A DNA stretch of 64,000 nt, from assembly GCA_958009055.1 (NCBI GenBank), contig OY253653.1, positions 434,001 to 498,000 of the forward strand, read 5' to 3'. Source of the stretch: Choricystis sp. odSpoLacu1 (Eukaryota; Chlorophyta; Trebouxiophyceae). A program made the position numbers and the translations under genes. Below the pieces are notes generated by a model. That model made no database searches and was not told the origin of the DNA. It saw nothing but the letters and a program-made list of their open reading frames with translations. Positions 53,095-62,724 of this stretch are shown piece after piece. Numbering within the stretch: position 1 is the stretch's first letter; the number at the start of each line of letters is the position of its first letter.

Positions 53095-55044
53095 TCAATC
53101 CCACTCGTCCTCACCGGCCGCATCCCGCATGCGCATGAACAGACAGTCGGCCGCCGTCTCCTGGCACGCGCGGCGGCCGACGGTGGAAAGGAGGGCAGCC
53201 ACGGCCGCGGTGGTGGTGGCACAGCCGGCGCGGGGCACGCACCCGTGCAGATGCACTGCGCCCCCTCCAGGCACAGGACCTTCACCACACCCGTCTACCT
53301 CCAGCAGGCGCGTGTTGCGCAAAATGCGGGCGAGGAAGGGGGCGGCCAGCGGGTCGGCGCGGGCCAGGAGGGAGGTGTGCGTCGGGTCGGGGGAGCGAGC
53401 GCGGCCGACGGCGTCGTCGCACACGAGCACCGCGTGCTCCACCATCAGCACACGCAGACGGGTGGGCCAGGCCATCAGAGACGCCAGTTCTACGCAGCCA
53501 GTGGGGGGGGAGGCGGGAGGGGGGGGCGCGCACCCGACGATCAGGGTGGTGAGGCTCGGGGCGGCCCCCGCCCCCACGTCGGGCAGGGTGATGGTGACGC
53601 CGCCGTCGGCCGGCACCGGCACATTGCGCAGCTCTAGCACGCGCAGGGAGGCGAACGGTGTGCCCGGTGCCGCGGGTGGGCGGGGCGGCAGGGAGGTCCC
53701 AGCATAGGTGTCGGCGCAGCGCAGCGCGGTCAGGCCACGCGCCGCAGCCAGCGACGACCAGTGGACCGGGGCGACAGCACCGTCTGTGCCCCGCTTCCAC
53801 GTCAGGTCGGCCAGGGCGGGGGCCCGGGTGATGAGGTTGGACGGTTCCGACGCAACCCCCGTCTCCGCCAGCGCCACAATCCGCGTGGCGCCACGCAGCG
53901 CGGGGTCCAGGGACGGCACCAGGCGGGCGTCCAGGTCGGGCGGGCCCTCCCCCTGCTCGATGATGTGGCCAGGGATGCCGGCCTCGTTGACGAGCACAGT
54001 CAGGGACCGCACGCGCGCGAGTGTGACGGCCGTCGACGCGGCCAGCGCGGCCAGGTGACCATCACTCGGCATGGCGACCACCACGCTCGGCGGCTCCGTC
54101 CCAAGGGTCAACGCCGCCAGGGCCGGCAGGTGAGGCAGCAGGGGCGGCGAGGACGAGCCCCAGCCGAGGCGCGTGAGTGCCGTCGCCGGCGCGAGCCACG
54201 TCGCCACCGGGTTGTGCCGGGCGGGGGCGGCCGCCAGGTCCAGCACGCGCAGGCGGGCGAGGGCGGACCGCGAGGCCGGTGTCGCCACCAGGGAACGGCC
54301 CAGGGCGCCGGTGTAGGCAAACAGAGTCAGCGCAGTGACGCTGGAGGGTCCGAGGCTGTCCATCAAGTGCCCCAGGTATGTGTGCGTGGCCGGCCGAGTC
54401 GGGTCCACATTGTGCAGGGGAGCCCGCAGGGCGCGCAGGGAGGGCAGCTTGGCCAGAGCGACCGTCGCGTCGCGCACCGCAAAGACCGACGGCCACTTGG
54501 TGCGGTCGACGCCGCCCAGCGTCAACCGCGTCAGGGAGCGGGACCGCACGGTGATGTCGGCCAGTCCCTCCCGCCACGTGTAGCGGCCAGTGAGGGTGGC
54601 GTCCGACCAGATGGGGCCGCCGAGGTCGCGCACCGCGTCACGCCACGCGCGGCACACGAGCGCGCAGCGCAGGCGGTCGGCGAAGGGGGCGTGCGTCAGA
54701 ATGAGGTGCACAACCTCGGGGAGCAGGTCGGCCGCACACGCAGGAGGAGACGGAGGCCCGCCCAGGCGCACGGTAGGGGGGTACGGGTGAAAGGGGCTGG
54801 GAGGGTGGGAGGTGGCGCGGAGCGACGCGCCCGCAGCCGCCTCGGACGGGGCTGCCGCGCCAGCCACCCCCTCGGACCATCCGGGCGACACGTTGAGAGA
54901 GTCGCCCAGCACCGTGGACGCCGCGGCGCGGGCGGCGCACGCGCCCGAGGAGGGGGGCGGGGGCGCCGCGGCGGTGGCCACGGCAGCGGTGATGGCGATG
55001 GAGGAGGAAGGGGGGGGGGCGGTGGCGTTTTTTTTTGGTTTCAT
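53095..55044 (-). CDS. F-box protein with leucine-rich repeats
   Basis: 649 aa, intronless. The F-box is at about residues 105-140: DLLPEVVHLILTHAPFADRL, then CALVCRAWRDAV, so it probably joins an SCF ubiquitin ligase. Irregular LRRs follow (SLTRLTLGGVD, LARLRVLDLAAAPA, FASLRVLELRNVPVP, SLTTLIVGC). The N-terminal 100 residues are low complexity. The ATG at 55044 starts MKPKKNATAPPPSSS; upstream open frame is repeat shadow. The target is unknown. Confidence 0.85.
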   Translation of the reverse strand: MKPKKNATAPPPSSSIAITAAVATAAAPPPPSSGACAARAAASTVLGDSLNVSPGWSEGVAGAAAPSEAAAGASLRATSHPPSPFHPYPPTVRLGGPPSPPACAADLLPEVVHLILTHAPFADRLRCALVCRAWRDAVRDLGGPIWSDATLTGRYTWREGLADITVRSRSLTRLTLGGVDRTKWPSVFAVRDATVALAKLPSLRALRAPLHNVDPTRPATHTYLGHLMDSLGPSSVTALTLFAYTGALGRSLVATPASRSALARLRVLDLAAAPARHNPVATWLAPATALTRLGWGSSSPPLLPHLPALAALTLGTEPPSVVVAMPSDGHLAALAASTAVTLARVRSLTVLVNEAGIPGHIIEQGEGPPDLDARLVPSLDPALRGATRIVALAETGVASEPSNLITRAPALADLTWKRGTDGAVAPVHWSSLAAARGLTALRCADTYAGTSLPPRPPAAPGTPFASLRVLELRNVPVPADGGVTITLPDVGAGAAPSLTTLIVGCAPPPPASPPTGCVELASLMAWPTRLRVLMVEHAVLVCDDAVGRARSPDPTHTSLLARADPLAAPFLARILRNTRLLEVDGCGEGPVPGGGAVHLHGCVPRAGCATTTAAVAALLSTVGRRACQETAADCLFMRMRDAAGEDEWD

Positions 55045-55206
55045 TGTTTGTGTGTGTGTGGTGTGTGTGGCGTGAGAAACCGGGGCCGGGGTGGGGTGTG
55101 TGGAAGGACGGGAGAGTGTGAGTGCGGAGTGTCGAAAAAACATTTTTCACAGAGCTCAAAACTCCGCTCACTCGCGATCCAGACACAAACCAAACGCTCT
55201 CTCTCA

Positions 55207-55682
55207 TCAAAACTCGACCTTGAACCGGGGTCGACCCCCACCCCCTTGTTCCACGCGCCACACGCACGCGCGCAGCGGCTCGTTGGCCGAGTCCCCCGAC
55301 GCGCACACGCCGGCCAGGGCGAGGGGGGCTGTGTTGCCGTCGCTGTGTGTGTGTGTGTGTGTGTGTGTGGAGTGTGTGGTGGCGTGAGGACGGCGTCGTT
55401 GGTTTGACGGCGACCCATTGCAGCACCGTCACTCGCACCCATCCCTTTCCACTCACCCAAACTCCACTGTCGCCGACGTCGTGCCCACGTCAGACGGGGG
55501 CAGCGTCTTGGACGCGGCTTCAGCCGTGGCGGCGGACGCGCTGAGGGGAGAGAGAAAGGGATGCGGAGGTGAGACGGCGCGTCGGAATCGGCGTCGCCCG
55601 AGCTGTTCGCTGCGTTCACAACGCACCTCACTTCGTCCGCCGGCTTGGCCTTGGCTTTGCGCCCAAACGGCCACAAGCCCAT
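55207..55682 (-). CDS. Conserved-looking 91-aa protein of unknown function
   Basis: Three short exons (introns 55541-55626 and 55343-55456; phases agree) give 91 aa. The start is MGLWPFGRKAKAKPADEVSA; the middle KTLPPSDVGTTSATVEFGDG; the end GVCASGDSANEPLRACVWRV and PRFKVEF. No single ORF is long enough to be obvious. Intron 2 holds a (GT)n tract. I do not recognise the family. The ending, an aromatic-rich strand (ACVWRVE then FKVEF), looks globular and well formed. Confidence 0.65.
55343..55369. repeat. (GT)n microsatellite inside an intron
   Basis: About 26 nt of GT next to the acceptor of the second intron of the 91-aa gene. Confidence 0.85.
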
Positions 55683-55898
55683 GGCGGTGGAGGTGGAGGA
55701 GGAGGTGGGAGGGGGGAGGGAGCGGAGCGCAGCGCTGTTTCCTTCGCAGCCCGACCTCCCGACGAAGAGAGTTGTGTGCTTCTTCTCACTTTCTCTTTCT
55801 CGATTGGTCCTTGCTTCCACCCGCGGCTGCGTGTGTGTGTGTGTGCTGGTGTGTCTGCCCGCCACCCCCTCTGCTGCACGTAACACACACAAGACACG

Positions 55899-55915
55899 CC
55901 CCCCCCCCCCCCCCC
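55899..55915. repeat. C17 homopolymer before the Brawnin-like gene
   Basis: Seventeen C ending 14 bases upstream of the ATG at 55930, followed by a CT-rich stretch. Probably leader or core promoter. Confidence 0.85.
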
Positions 55916-55929
55916 TCTCTCTCCCTCGC

Positions 55930-56165
55930 ATGCTCGGCGCCGCGCCGTACGCTGTAGCCGTGGCCTCCCTGCTGGCGGGCGCGTCCGTCGTGCACCACGT
56001 GTACAAGCCCGACCTGGTGAGAAGGCAGAGCTGTGTGGGCGTTTTGCGCGGGGAAGAAAGGACGAGTATCATCGTTTTAACCATCTTTTTGCCTGTCCTC
56101 ACCCCACCCTCCACCCCCAGACCATCCACGTGCCCAAGCCGACCTCCCCGCCCAAAGACGACTGA
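55930..56165 (+). CDS. Brawnin / UQCC6-like micropeptide, complex III assembly
   Basis: A 43-residue single-pass membrane peptide from two exons (55930-56016 and 56121-56165; intron 56017-56120). The sequence AVAVASLLAGASVVHHVYKP runs into DLTIHVPKP. Vertebrate Brawnin (UQCC6) has the same order: a short helix ending VVH, two residues, Y-x-PDLTIP, then a Pro/Lys tail. In animals it sits in the inner mitochondrial membrane and helps build respiratory complex III. The match is from memory. It is too short for ordinary ORF calling; the exact phase-0 splice in front of TIHVPKP supports the model. It sits between two divergent/tandem genes with 57 bp to Hikeshi. Confidence 0.78.
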
Positions 56166-56222
56166 GAAAGAACAACACAGGGAGCGAGCAGGGACACGAC
56201 TGAACACAAAGAAACAAACACC

Positions 56223-56801
56223 ATGGCCTCCCCACCCCCTCCCTTTGCCGTGATTTTTCATGCCAGCCCCGTCGGCTATCCCATCACCCAGGCCGCCTTC
56301 ACCCCCGCCCCCGCCCCGGGGCGCTGGCTGCTGGACGTGGCGGCCGTCACCCCCGCCTGGCGTAGTCTGAAGGATGTGACCCTGGTGTTGGCCGCCCCTG
56401 GGGCCCTCCCCCCCGGCGCCGCCCTCGCCCTCTACGTCTCCCTGGGCGGTGTCGCGTGGCAGTACCGGGGCGCCGTCACCGCGGCCCACCCGTCGGACGC
56501 GGTGCCGCTGGCGTGGCCGGAGCCGGGGGCGGGCGGCGACGCGGCCGCGCGCCCGGTGCTGGGTGTCGCTTTGGAACCCGAGGCCGACATCGCGGGCCGT
56601 GAGAGTGCCAAGCTGGGCGCCCACCTGGAGTATGGGCGGCGTGTGGGCCTGGACCTGTTTCGCTACATCGAGAGCTTTGCGTCGCTCGCGGCGGGCGGCG
56701 CGATCGTGCTGCCGCCCGGCGCACTGGACGCGTGGTGGCGCAAGTTTGAGGACAGGTTCAGGCGGGACCCCGACTTTTTGTTGAGGCGGCCGGCGGAGTA
56801 G
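56223..56801 (+). CDS. Hikeshi / OPI10 family Hsp70 nuclear import factor
   Basis: 192 aa, intronless. Hikeshi carries Hsp70 into the nucleus under heat stress. Family blocks: FHASPVGYPITQAAFTPA at the N-terminus, GAALALYVSLGGVAWQYRGA in the middle with PSDAVPL, VLGVALEPEADI, then LDLFRYIESFAS and WWRKFEDRFRRDPDFLLRRP at the end. Length matches the human protein (197 aa). The start is the first ATG and the frame is unbroken. Confidence 0.9.
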   Translation: MASPPPPFAVIFHASPVGYPITQAAFTPAPAPGRWLLDVAAVTPAWRSLKDVTLVLAAPGALPPGAALALYVSLGGVAWQYRGAVTAAHPSDAVPLAWPEPGAGGDAAARPVLGVALEPEADIAGRESAKLGAHLEYGRRVGLDLFRYIESFASLAAGGAIVLPPGALDAWWRKFEDRFRRDPDFLLRRPAE

Positions 56802-57230
56802 AGAGAAGGGAGGGTCGGTTGTGCTGTGTAGGCTGGTGTTGTTTCGAGAGCGGGGTTGTTCGAAGAGTTTTTTTCGAGCAGCGAGTCGTCCCACTTCTCT
56901 TTCCGGAGGGCTCCCTCGCTCCCTCCCTCCCTTCTCACCCGCTCCTCGCCACACGTGAGCCCACTCCACGTGCCCTGGCCTGGTCCTGGACTGGAGGAGC
57001 ACCGTGCGAGTGTCACCCCACGGCGCCGAATCGCGCCGCAGGGTCGACTCCCCGACTTGCGCGCGGCGCGCGTTTGTGTTTGGGTGCGTGCCCTTCCGCC
57101 CCCCTCCTCCCCCCGCCTACCCAGTCGCACGTCATCATCGCCTGGAAACGCTTGACACGTGCTTCAGTGCCCGCAATCAGGCCACTCGACGGCTGAAAAC
57201 GACGCACAAAAGCGCCCGCAATTGCGCAAG
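56802..57230. other. Intergenic, no gene seen
   Basis: 429 bp between Hikeshi and the pseudokinase gene, same strand. No recognisable element. Confidence 0.6.
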
Positions 57231-58766
57231 ATGCTCCCCGCCGCCGACCGCCGCGCCCCCGCCCCCGCCCCCGCCCCGACCCCATCCTGGCCCGCCAAGG
57301 ACGCGGCCTGGCCCCCCCTGACCGACCCCCGTGGGCCGCCGCCCCCCGCTGCTGCCGCCCCCCCGCGCGGCGCGTGGCGGACGGCGCCCACGTCGACCAC
57401 GGGTGTGCGCCTCGTTCCTGGCGCCGACTGGCCGCCCCGGCCGCCACTGCCGCGGCCAGGGGCGGGGGCATGCTCGCGTGCAGCCGTGCTGGACCGGGCG
57501 CCCTCGGCCCCCGTGCCCCTGTCCCCCCGCGCCTCGGTGCACACACCCGCAACCTTCGACCCTCCTCTCGCCCCCCCCCACTCCCCCGAGCGCCTGCGCG
57601 CGCCCCGGCCGCGGCGCCCCGCACCCGCGCGCAGGCCGCGCGCGGCGAGGGGGCTGGCGGGCGAGCTGGCGGCCGCCGCCGGCGCGGGCGGCGACGGCGC
57701 GCTGCCGCCCGGCGCAGCGCGCGGCCGGCTGGCTGTGGCGGCGTTGGCGCCGCCCTTGGCGCTGGAGGAGGGGGACGTCACGCTGGATGACGCGTTGGCG
57801 GCGGCGGCTGCAGCGGGCTGTGGATCCACCCCCCTGCTCACGCTGCGCGGTGTGGCGCTGGTGGTGGCAGGTGCAGCTGCCGATCTTGCCACTCTGCACG
57901 CCGCCGGCGCCCTGCACCGACGTGTGCGCGGTGCGAGCGTGGTGTTGAGTGTCAGCACTGACCCGTCATCCGCCCGGCTGGCCCCTCCCCCCGATGGCGG
58001 CGCGCGGCTTCCCCCGCGCGGCGGCGCGGTGGCGCTGATCGACGCGAAAACCTGCGGTGGGCGCCACCCTGCGCCCGAGGTGGCGCGCGCCCGGGTGGAC
58101 CGCGTCGCCTACACGCGGGCGGGGGACGTGTGGGCGCTGGGGGCGACGGCAGCTGCAGCGTTGGTTGCCGTGGCAGCGCCCCCCTCGGCTGCAGCTGCCC
58201 CCCCCCTCTGCACCCACCCCGCCGCCCTGCTGGCCGCCGCCCAGGGGGGCGCCACCGTGGACGCGCTGCAGGCGTGGCTGGATGGGGCGTTGGCGAAGGC
58301 GCTGGCGCCGTGCTGCGTGGGTGGTGGAGACGCGAACGCTGACGAGGACGCCGCCGCCGCCGCTGCCCCCCTCGTCGACCTGGTCGCCTCCATGCTGCGC
58401 GTGGACCCGGGCCAACGCCCCACAGCTGCCGCCGTGGCGGCGCGGGCGGCCGCTTTGGCGAATGGTGGTGGATGTGGTGGTGACAACGCAATGACCCCTT
58501 GCGCCGCTGCTTCCCACCCAACAACCCCCGTGCCCGAGCTGGATGGCGACACCCTGGACGCGCTGGCCCGGCTGTGGCCGGCGGCCGGGCGGGGGCGGGG
58601 CAGGGCCGCCGGCGGAAGCGCCGCCCCCAGGTTTGGGCGGCGCGCCGGCAGCGGCCGGCGCGGCACCGGCGGCGGCGCCACCGCCGCCGAGGACGGCCCG
58701 CTGGGCTGGTTGTCCCGCCTGGTGACGCGGCAACCGCGGGGCGGCGACGTCAGCGTGTGTAAGTGA
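57231..58766 (+). CDS. Probable pseudokinase (kinase C-lobe remnant)
   Basis: 511 aa, intronless. The first 170 residues are Pro/Ala/Arg-rich and disordered. A protein-kinase C-lobe pattern then appears: LHAAGALHRRVRGASVVLS in the catalytic-loop position, where HRD has become HRR; VALIDAKTCGG where DFG should be; HPAPEV as an APE-like motif; AGDVWALGATAAAALV as helix F; and VASMLRVDPGQRPTAAAVA as helix H/I. No glycine loop or VAIK lysine is visible. This suggests an inactive scaffold. The tail is Gly/Arg-rich and ends GPLGWLSRLVTRQ. Confidence 0.62.
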   Translation: MLPAADRRAPAPAPAPTPSWPAKDAAWPPLTDPRGPPPPAAAAPPRGAWRTAPTSTTGVRLVPGADWPPRPPLPRPGAGACSRAAVLDRAPSAPVPLSPRASVHTPATFDPPLAPPHSPERLRAPRPRRPAPARRPRAARGLAGELAAAAGAGGDGALPPGAARGRLAVAALAPPLALEEGDVTLDDALAAAAAAGCGSTPLLTLRGVALVVAGAAADLATLHAAGALHRRVRGASVVLSVSTDPSSARLAPPPDGGARLPPRGGAVALIDAKTCGGRHPAPEVARARVDRVAYTRAGDVWALGATAAAALVAVAAPPSAAAAPPLCTHPAALLAAAQGGATVDALQAWLDGALAKALAPCCVGGGDANADEDAAAAAAPLVDLVASMLRVDPGQRPTAAAVAARAAALANGGGCGGDNAMTPCAAASHPTTPVPELDGDTLDALARLWPAAGRGRGRAAGGSAAPRFGRRAGSGRRGTGGGATAAEDGPLGWLSRLVTRQPRGGDVSVCK

Positions 58767-59760
58767 GAGAAAGAGAGAGAGTTGCGCGCGCCACTTTTTG
58801 TTTCATTTTCGCTTGCCTTTTTTGTCTTTCTATTCGCAGCGCGCCGTGTTGTGTCTGTAAAACGCACCCCTCATCTTCATCGCAGGCATCTTTCTTTTTC
58901 ACAAAAACACGGGTTCTCTCATTTTGTTTTTCGCCTGCACTTTCCCCGTTGTGTTTTATGTGCTGCCTTTTGATGTTTGAAGAAAAAATGACTCCTGTTC
59001 TCACGACGGCAGAGCCGCCAGCCGAGCCGCCCGCGTCAGCTGGGGGGCGGCGGGGGGGACGCCCCACACCGGCAGCTTGCGTGGGCGGTCGGGGGCGGGA
59101 GGAGGCAGGGGGATGCGTTCGGAGGGCGTCGCGCCGGGGGCGGCAGCAAAACGACCAAAGTCGGAGAGTGAAGGAGCGACGTGCGTTTTTCGTCGGCGCT
59201 GCTCTCACTCTCCAACTCTCTTGTTTCTCTGCCTCTCACAACGCCCTGCCCGCGTCACGTGTGTCCGAGGCTGGGCTAAGGCTGGGAGGGCGGCTGTCAG
59301 GCCCACCCCGCCCAAGCCGGTGGTTGGCGTGTTTCAATGGTCAGTGTTGACAGAGGTGGGCGAGTAAAGAGGCTACCGACTCTCTGAAGCGGAAGCGGGC
59401 GGGGTTGGTGGGCGCGGTGTGGCCGGTGGAGGCGCCCCCAGAAGAACTCAACCAGACCCACGAGACTCGCCGCTGGGGCCGCCCCCACGTTTTCCACACA
59501 CTCGGGACAGCCAGAGATGCAGCTCCCCTGCCGCCTTGGCGGAGCGACGCGTAAGTAGAGGGTCTCTACAACTCTGGAAAAAGTAAAAAAAAGGAAGAAA
59601 AAAAACATTCAGTGTCACTCGCAGTGTGTCTTTGTGTTTGATGTTGGGTGGGAAAATAAGACCAGTGATGCAAGTGTGGTTGGACGCAGTAAAGAAAAAA
59701 GGTGTGGGGCGGGGGAACGCGTGAGAAGAAAAAGCAAAACAACGCCCCCGCCTTTCCCTC
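58767..59760. other. Convergent intergenic region, no convincing gene
   Basis: 994 bp between the pseudokinase and CDKB gene ends. It holds ORFs on both strands with no protein-like signature, and T-rich tracts. Long 3' UTRs or an unrecognised non-coding RNA are possible. Confidence 0.5.
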
Positions 59761-61177
59761 TCAATATCCGCGCGCGCGCACCGCGTCACACTCCAACGCG
59801 TCCACCACCTCCCGGTCCGGCATGTCGTCAAAGTACTCGTGCGCCAGCGCGTCCCGCGCCGTGATGCGGCGGGACGGGTCGTACTCAAACATGTGGGCCA
59901 TGAGGTCGACGCCCGCGGGCTCGAGCGTAGGAAACACGGTCGCCAGGTCCTGCGGCGCCCACTTGGGAAACTCGTGCCAGTCGCGCAGCGCGGTGACGCC
60001 CGGCCACATGGTCTCGTCGGGCGTGCCCAGCAGCTTGAAGATGTGGAGCAGTTGCTGCAGCTCCGAGTCGCCGGGGAGGAGGGCCTGCTTGCGCACCAGC
60101 TCGGCAAAAATGCAGGCCACCGACCACACATCCACAGCGGGCGAGTAGTGGGTGCCTCCGAGCAGCACCTCCGGCGCACGGTACCACAACGTCACCACTT
60201 CGTGGGTGTAGGCTTTGATGGGCAGGGAGAAGGAGCGGCCGAGGCCCAGGTCGGCGACCTTGAGCGTCGTCGTCGCGTCGTCGACCAACAGGTTTTGGGG
60301 TTTGAGGTCGCGGTGCATGACGCCGTGGCGGTGGCAGTGGGCGACACCCTTGAGCAGCTGGTACATCAAGTTTTTGATGGTGGCGGGGGGCAGAGGGTTG
60401 GTGGGGCCCTTGCCGCCGCGGTCCATCCACTTTTTGAGGTCGGTGGACAGAAACTCAAACACCAGGTACAGGACGGGTTTGTTGTGTTCTTCCACGTGCT
60501 CGACGCAGAGGAGCCTGGGTTGGTTGAGGGTGGGGGTGGGTGGGGAGTGAGCAAGGGTTGGTGGGAGGGGTCTTCGTCAACCACCATCCCCTCCCTCTCC
60601 CTCTCACACTCACTTGACCACGTGGTTGGACTCGGACAGCATCTGCAGCAGGGACACCTCGCGCAGCGCGGTGGACGGCACGCCCTCCTCCTCCATCTGG
60701 GTGTGGGTGGGTGGGTGGGCGCGTCGGTTTCGAGTCGCAGCTGCGCCGCGCGCGCGTGGTTGTTGGCGCGCGCGCCTCTACCCCCCCCAAACCCACGCCT
60801 CGTCCGGCCTCCACCCGCCTCGGCGAGTGAGGGATGGCCCCCTGTGCACGCGTGGCGGGACGAAGGCGCGTCAGGCGGCGTGCGCGGGGGCGGCGGGCGG
60901 TGCAAACAGGCGGTGGCGCGCGCGGGGGCCGCATTGGCCGCGCCCTCTTCCCAACTCACCTCCAGCCGCGTCTTCTTGAGCGCCACCAGGCGGCCGTTCG
61001 CCTTCTCACGCGCTTTGTACACCTGTGGATGGGTGGGTGGTGGGTGGAGCGTGAGAGGGCGCGTGCGTCCGATGCGCGCTCTCGCAATTTCGACCTTTGC
61101 GCGCGCGCATCTTTGCGGGCGCGCACCTTGCCGTACGTCCCCTCCCCAATCTTCTCCAGCTTTTCGTAGGCGTCCAT
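59761..61177 (-). CDS. CDKB: B-type cyclin-dependent kinase (CDKB), PSTALRE
   Basis: Plant-type mitotic CDK of 316 aa in four exons (introns 61023-61126, 60697-60959, 60515-60613). The start MDAYEKLEKIGEGTYGK holds the inhibitory Thr/Tyr pair. VYKAREKANGRLVALKKTRL holds the catalytic Lys. The cyclin-binding helix at residues 45-51 is PSTALRE, as in Ostreococcus CDKB, instead of PSTAIRE (CDKA) or PPTALRE/PSTTLRE (other CDKB). HRDLKPQNLL, ADLGLGR, the T-loop THEVVTLWYRAPEVLLG and DVWSVACIFAEL are intact. DLGLGR in place of DFGLAR is typical of CDKB. Each exon junction is in phase. Confidence 0.97.
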
Positions 61178-61427
61178 GAGGAGGCGGCCCGGGGTGAGGG
61201 GAGGGTGGGAGTTGTGATGGGACGCTCGTGTGTTGCAGCACACGAAAAGTAATAAACGAGAGTGGTTTCGTCCGACTGCGCGAGAGAGTGGTTTGCGAGG
61301 CGGAGGCTCGCCATCCCACCCCCACCAAAAAAGAAACCAACGCGGCGTCATCATCTGCGTCCTAACAGAGTAGAAAGAGCGAAAAAAACAAGAGGAAGGA
61401 TTGCGGGGCGACACACACTCATCATCA

Positions 61428-62447
61428 TCAAAAGTTCAACAAAATGTTGTCCTCCCGAACGCCCGCCTCCGCCAGCACGCCCTTGACCGCTTCGCACATC
61501 TCCTTTTGACCGCACAGCAGGGCGGCCGTCTTGTCACCCTCTGCGAGGCCGCCCTCTTGAGCAAAGACATCCTGCACATACGCGTCCCCGTCATCTGAGT
61601 ACACAGGGATGACGCGCACGCCCGCCGCGCGCCAGGCATCTGCTTCCGCCGCATACGCGGTGGAGGCGGGGTCGCGGGTGCCGTAGTAGAAGCGCACGTC
61701 CCGCCGTTTGGAGGGGGTGAGGGCGCCGGAGAGAATGGCGGCACGCAGCGGCGCCACCCCTGACCCCGTCCCAAACAACAGCACGGTGTGCACATCAGAC
61801 GGTGGGATGCGGTCGATGGGGAAGCCCTTGCCCTGGACGGGGGACACGGAGACGGTGGCGCCGACGGGGGCGGACACGACCGCGTCGGCGGCCGCGCCTC
61901 CCTCTTTCAGCAACAACGCCAGGCGCCCGCTCTTGGCCAGCTCGTCCCCGGGTGCGTTGGCGATGGCGAAGAAGCCGGATTTGGCGTCTTCGCCCCCGAC
62001 GCGCACCTGGATGTATTGGCCGGGGGTGGTGTAGGCGGCGGCAGTATCCACACCCACATCGAGAATGACACTGTGCAACGCCGTCGCTTCATCCACCTTG
62101 GACACCAGGGTGGCGGGCGCCCAGTCGATGGGGGCGCCCCACCCGGCGCGGGTGGCGGTGGTGGGGAGGCCCCAGAGGGGGGTGTGGTGGAGGGTGGAGC
62201 TGTGTTGGTGTTTTGGTGCGGGGGGGGGGAGTGAGTGTTTGAGCTTTTTTGTGCCCCGCATTCACGCACACAAGCCCCATCATTCACACACACGTACTCA
62301 CCCAACCGAGGGCGCCGCCGTCAGCGCCGACCGGCGCAGCGTGAGCGCGGACGCGGGCGCGACACGGGGCGTCACCGTGCGCGCCGCGCGCAGCAGCGCG
62401 CGCCCCGCGCACGCGCGGTGGGCGCAGCGACGGGTGAGCAGGGACAT
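61428..62447 (-). CDS. Ferredoxin-reductase-like oxidoreductase (pKIWI502 type)
   Basis: FAD/NAD(P)-binding oxidoreductase of 305 aa in two exons (intron 62200-62301). Exon 1 is a basic Arg/Ala/Ser-rich targeting peptide (MSLLTRRCAHRACAGRALLR). The flavin domain has PGQYIQVRVGG and ATVSVSPVQGKGFPI; the nucleotide domain has LLFGTGSGVAPLRAAI, VRFYYGTRDP and the C-terminal ALLCGQKEMCEAVKGVLAEA then GVREDNILLNF. This C-terminus resembles the plant fruit protein pKIWI502. Electron partner is unknown. It is divergent from prefoldin 3. Confidence 0.88.
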
Positions 62448-62724
62448 AAGAGGTGGCGTGTGGGGAGGGGAATTGGGCGGGGAAGAGGGGCAGGAGAGGG
62501 ACACTGCCGCACGAGAAACAACGAAAAAGACTGCTGGCCTTCCCTCACAAAAACTCCATTTGCCTCCGCCGGTTTTTGCAGGGGCGCCGCACCTCCTGCC
62601 TGCGCCCGGTCTCTGGTTGTGGCTGTGCGTCGCCTGGTCGCACACACACACGCGCGCACGCACAGAGCTCGGCGAGAGAGAGAGACACTCACCCGCACCC
62701 ACCCTCCGATCCACAACCCACACA

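Noticed and set aside
58763..59350. Possible 195-codon gene between pseudokinase and CDKB
   Set aside because: Phe/Cys/Ser-rich T-tract translation at first, Arg/Gly-rich later; no motif or splice support.
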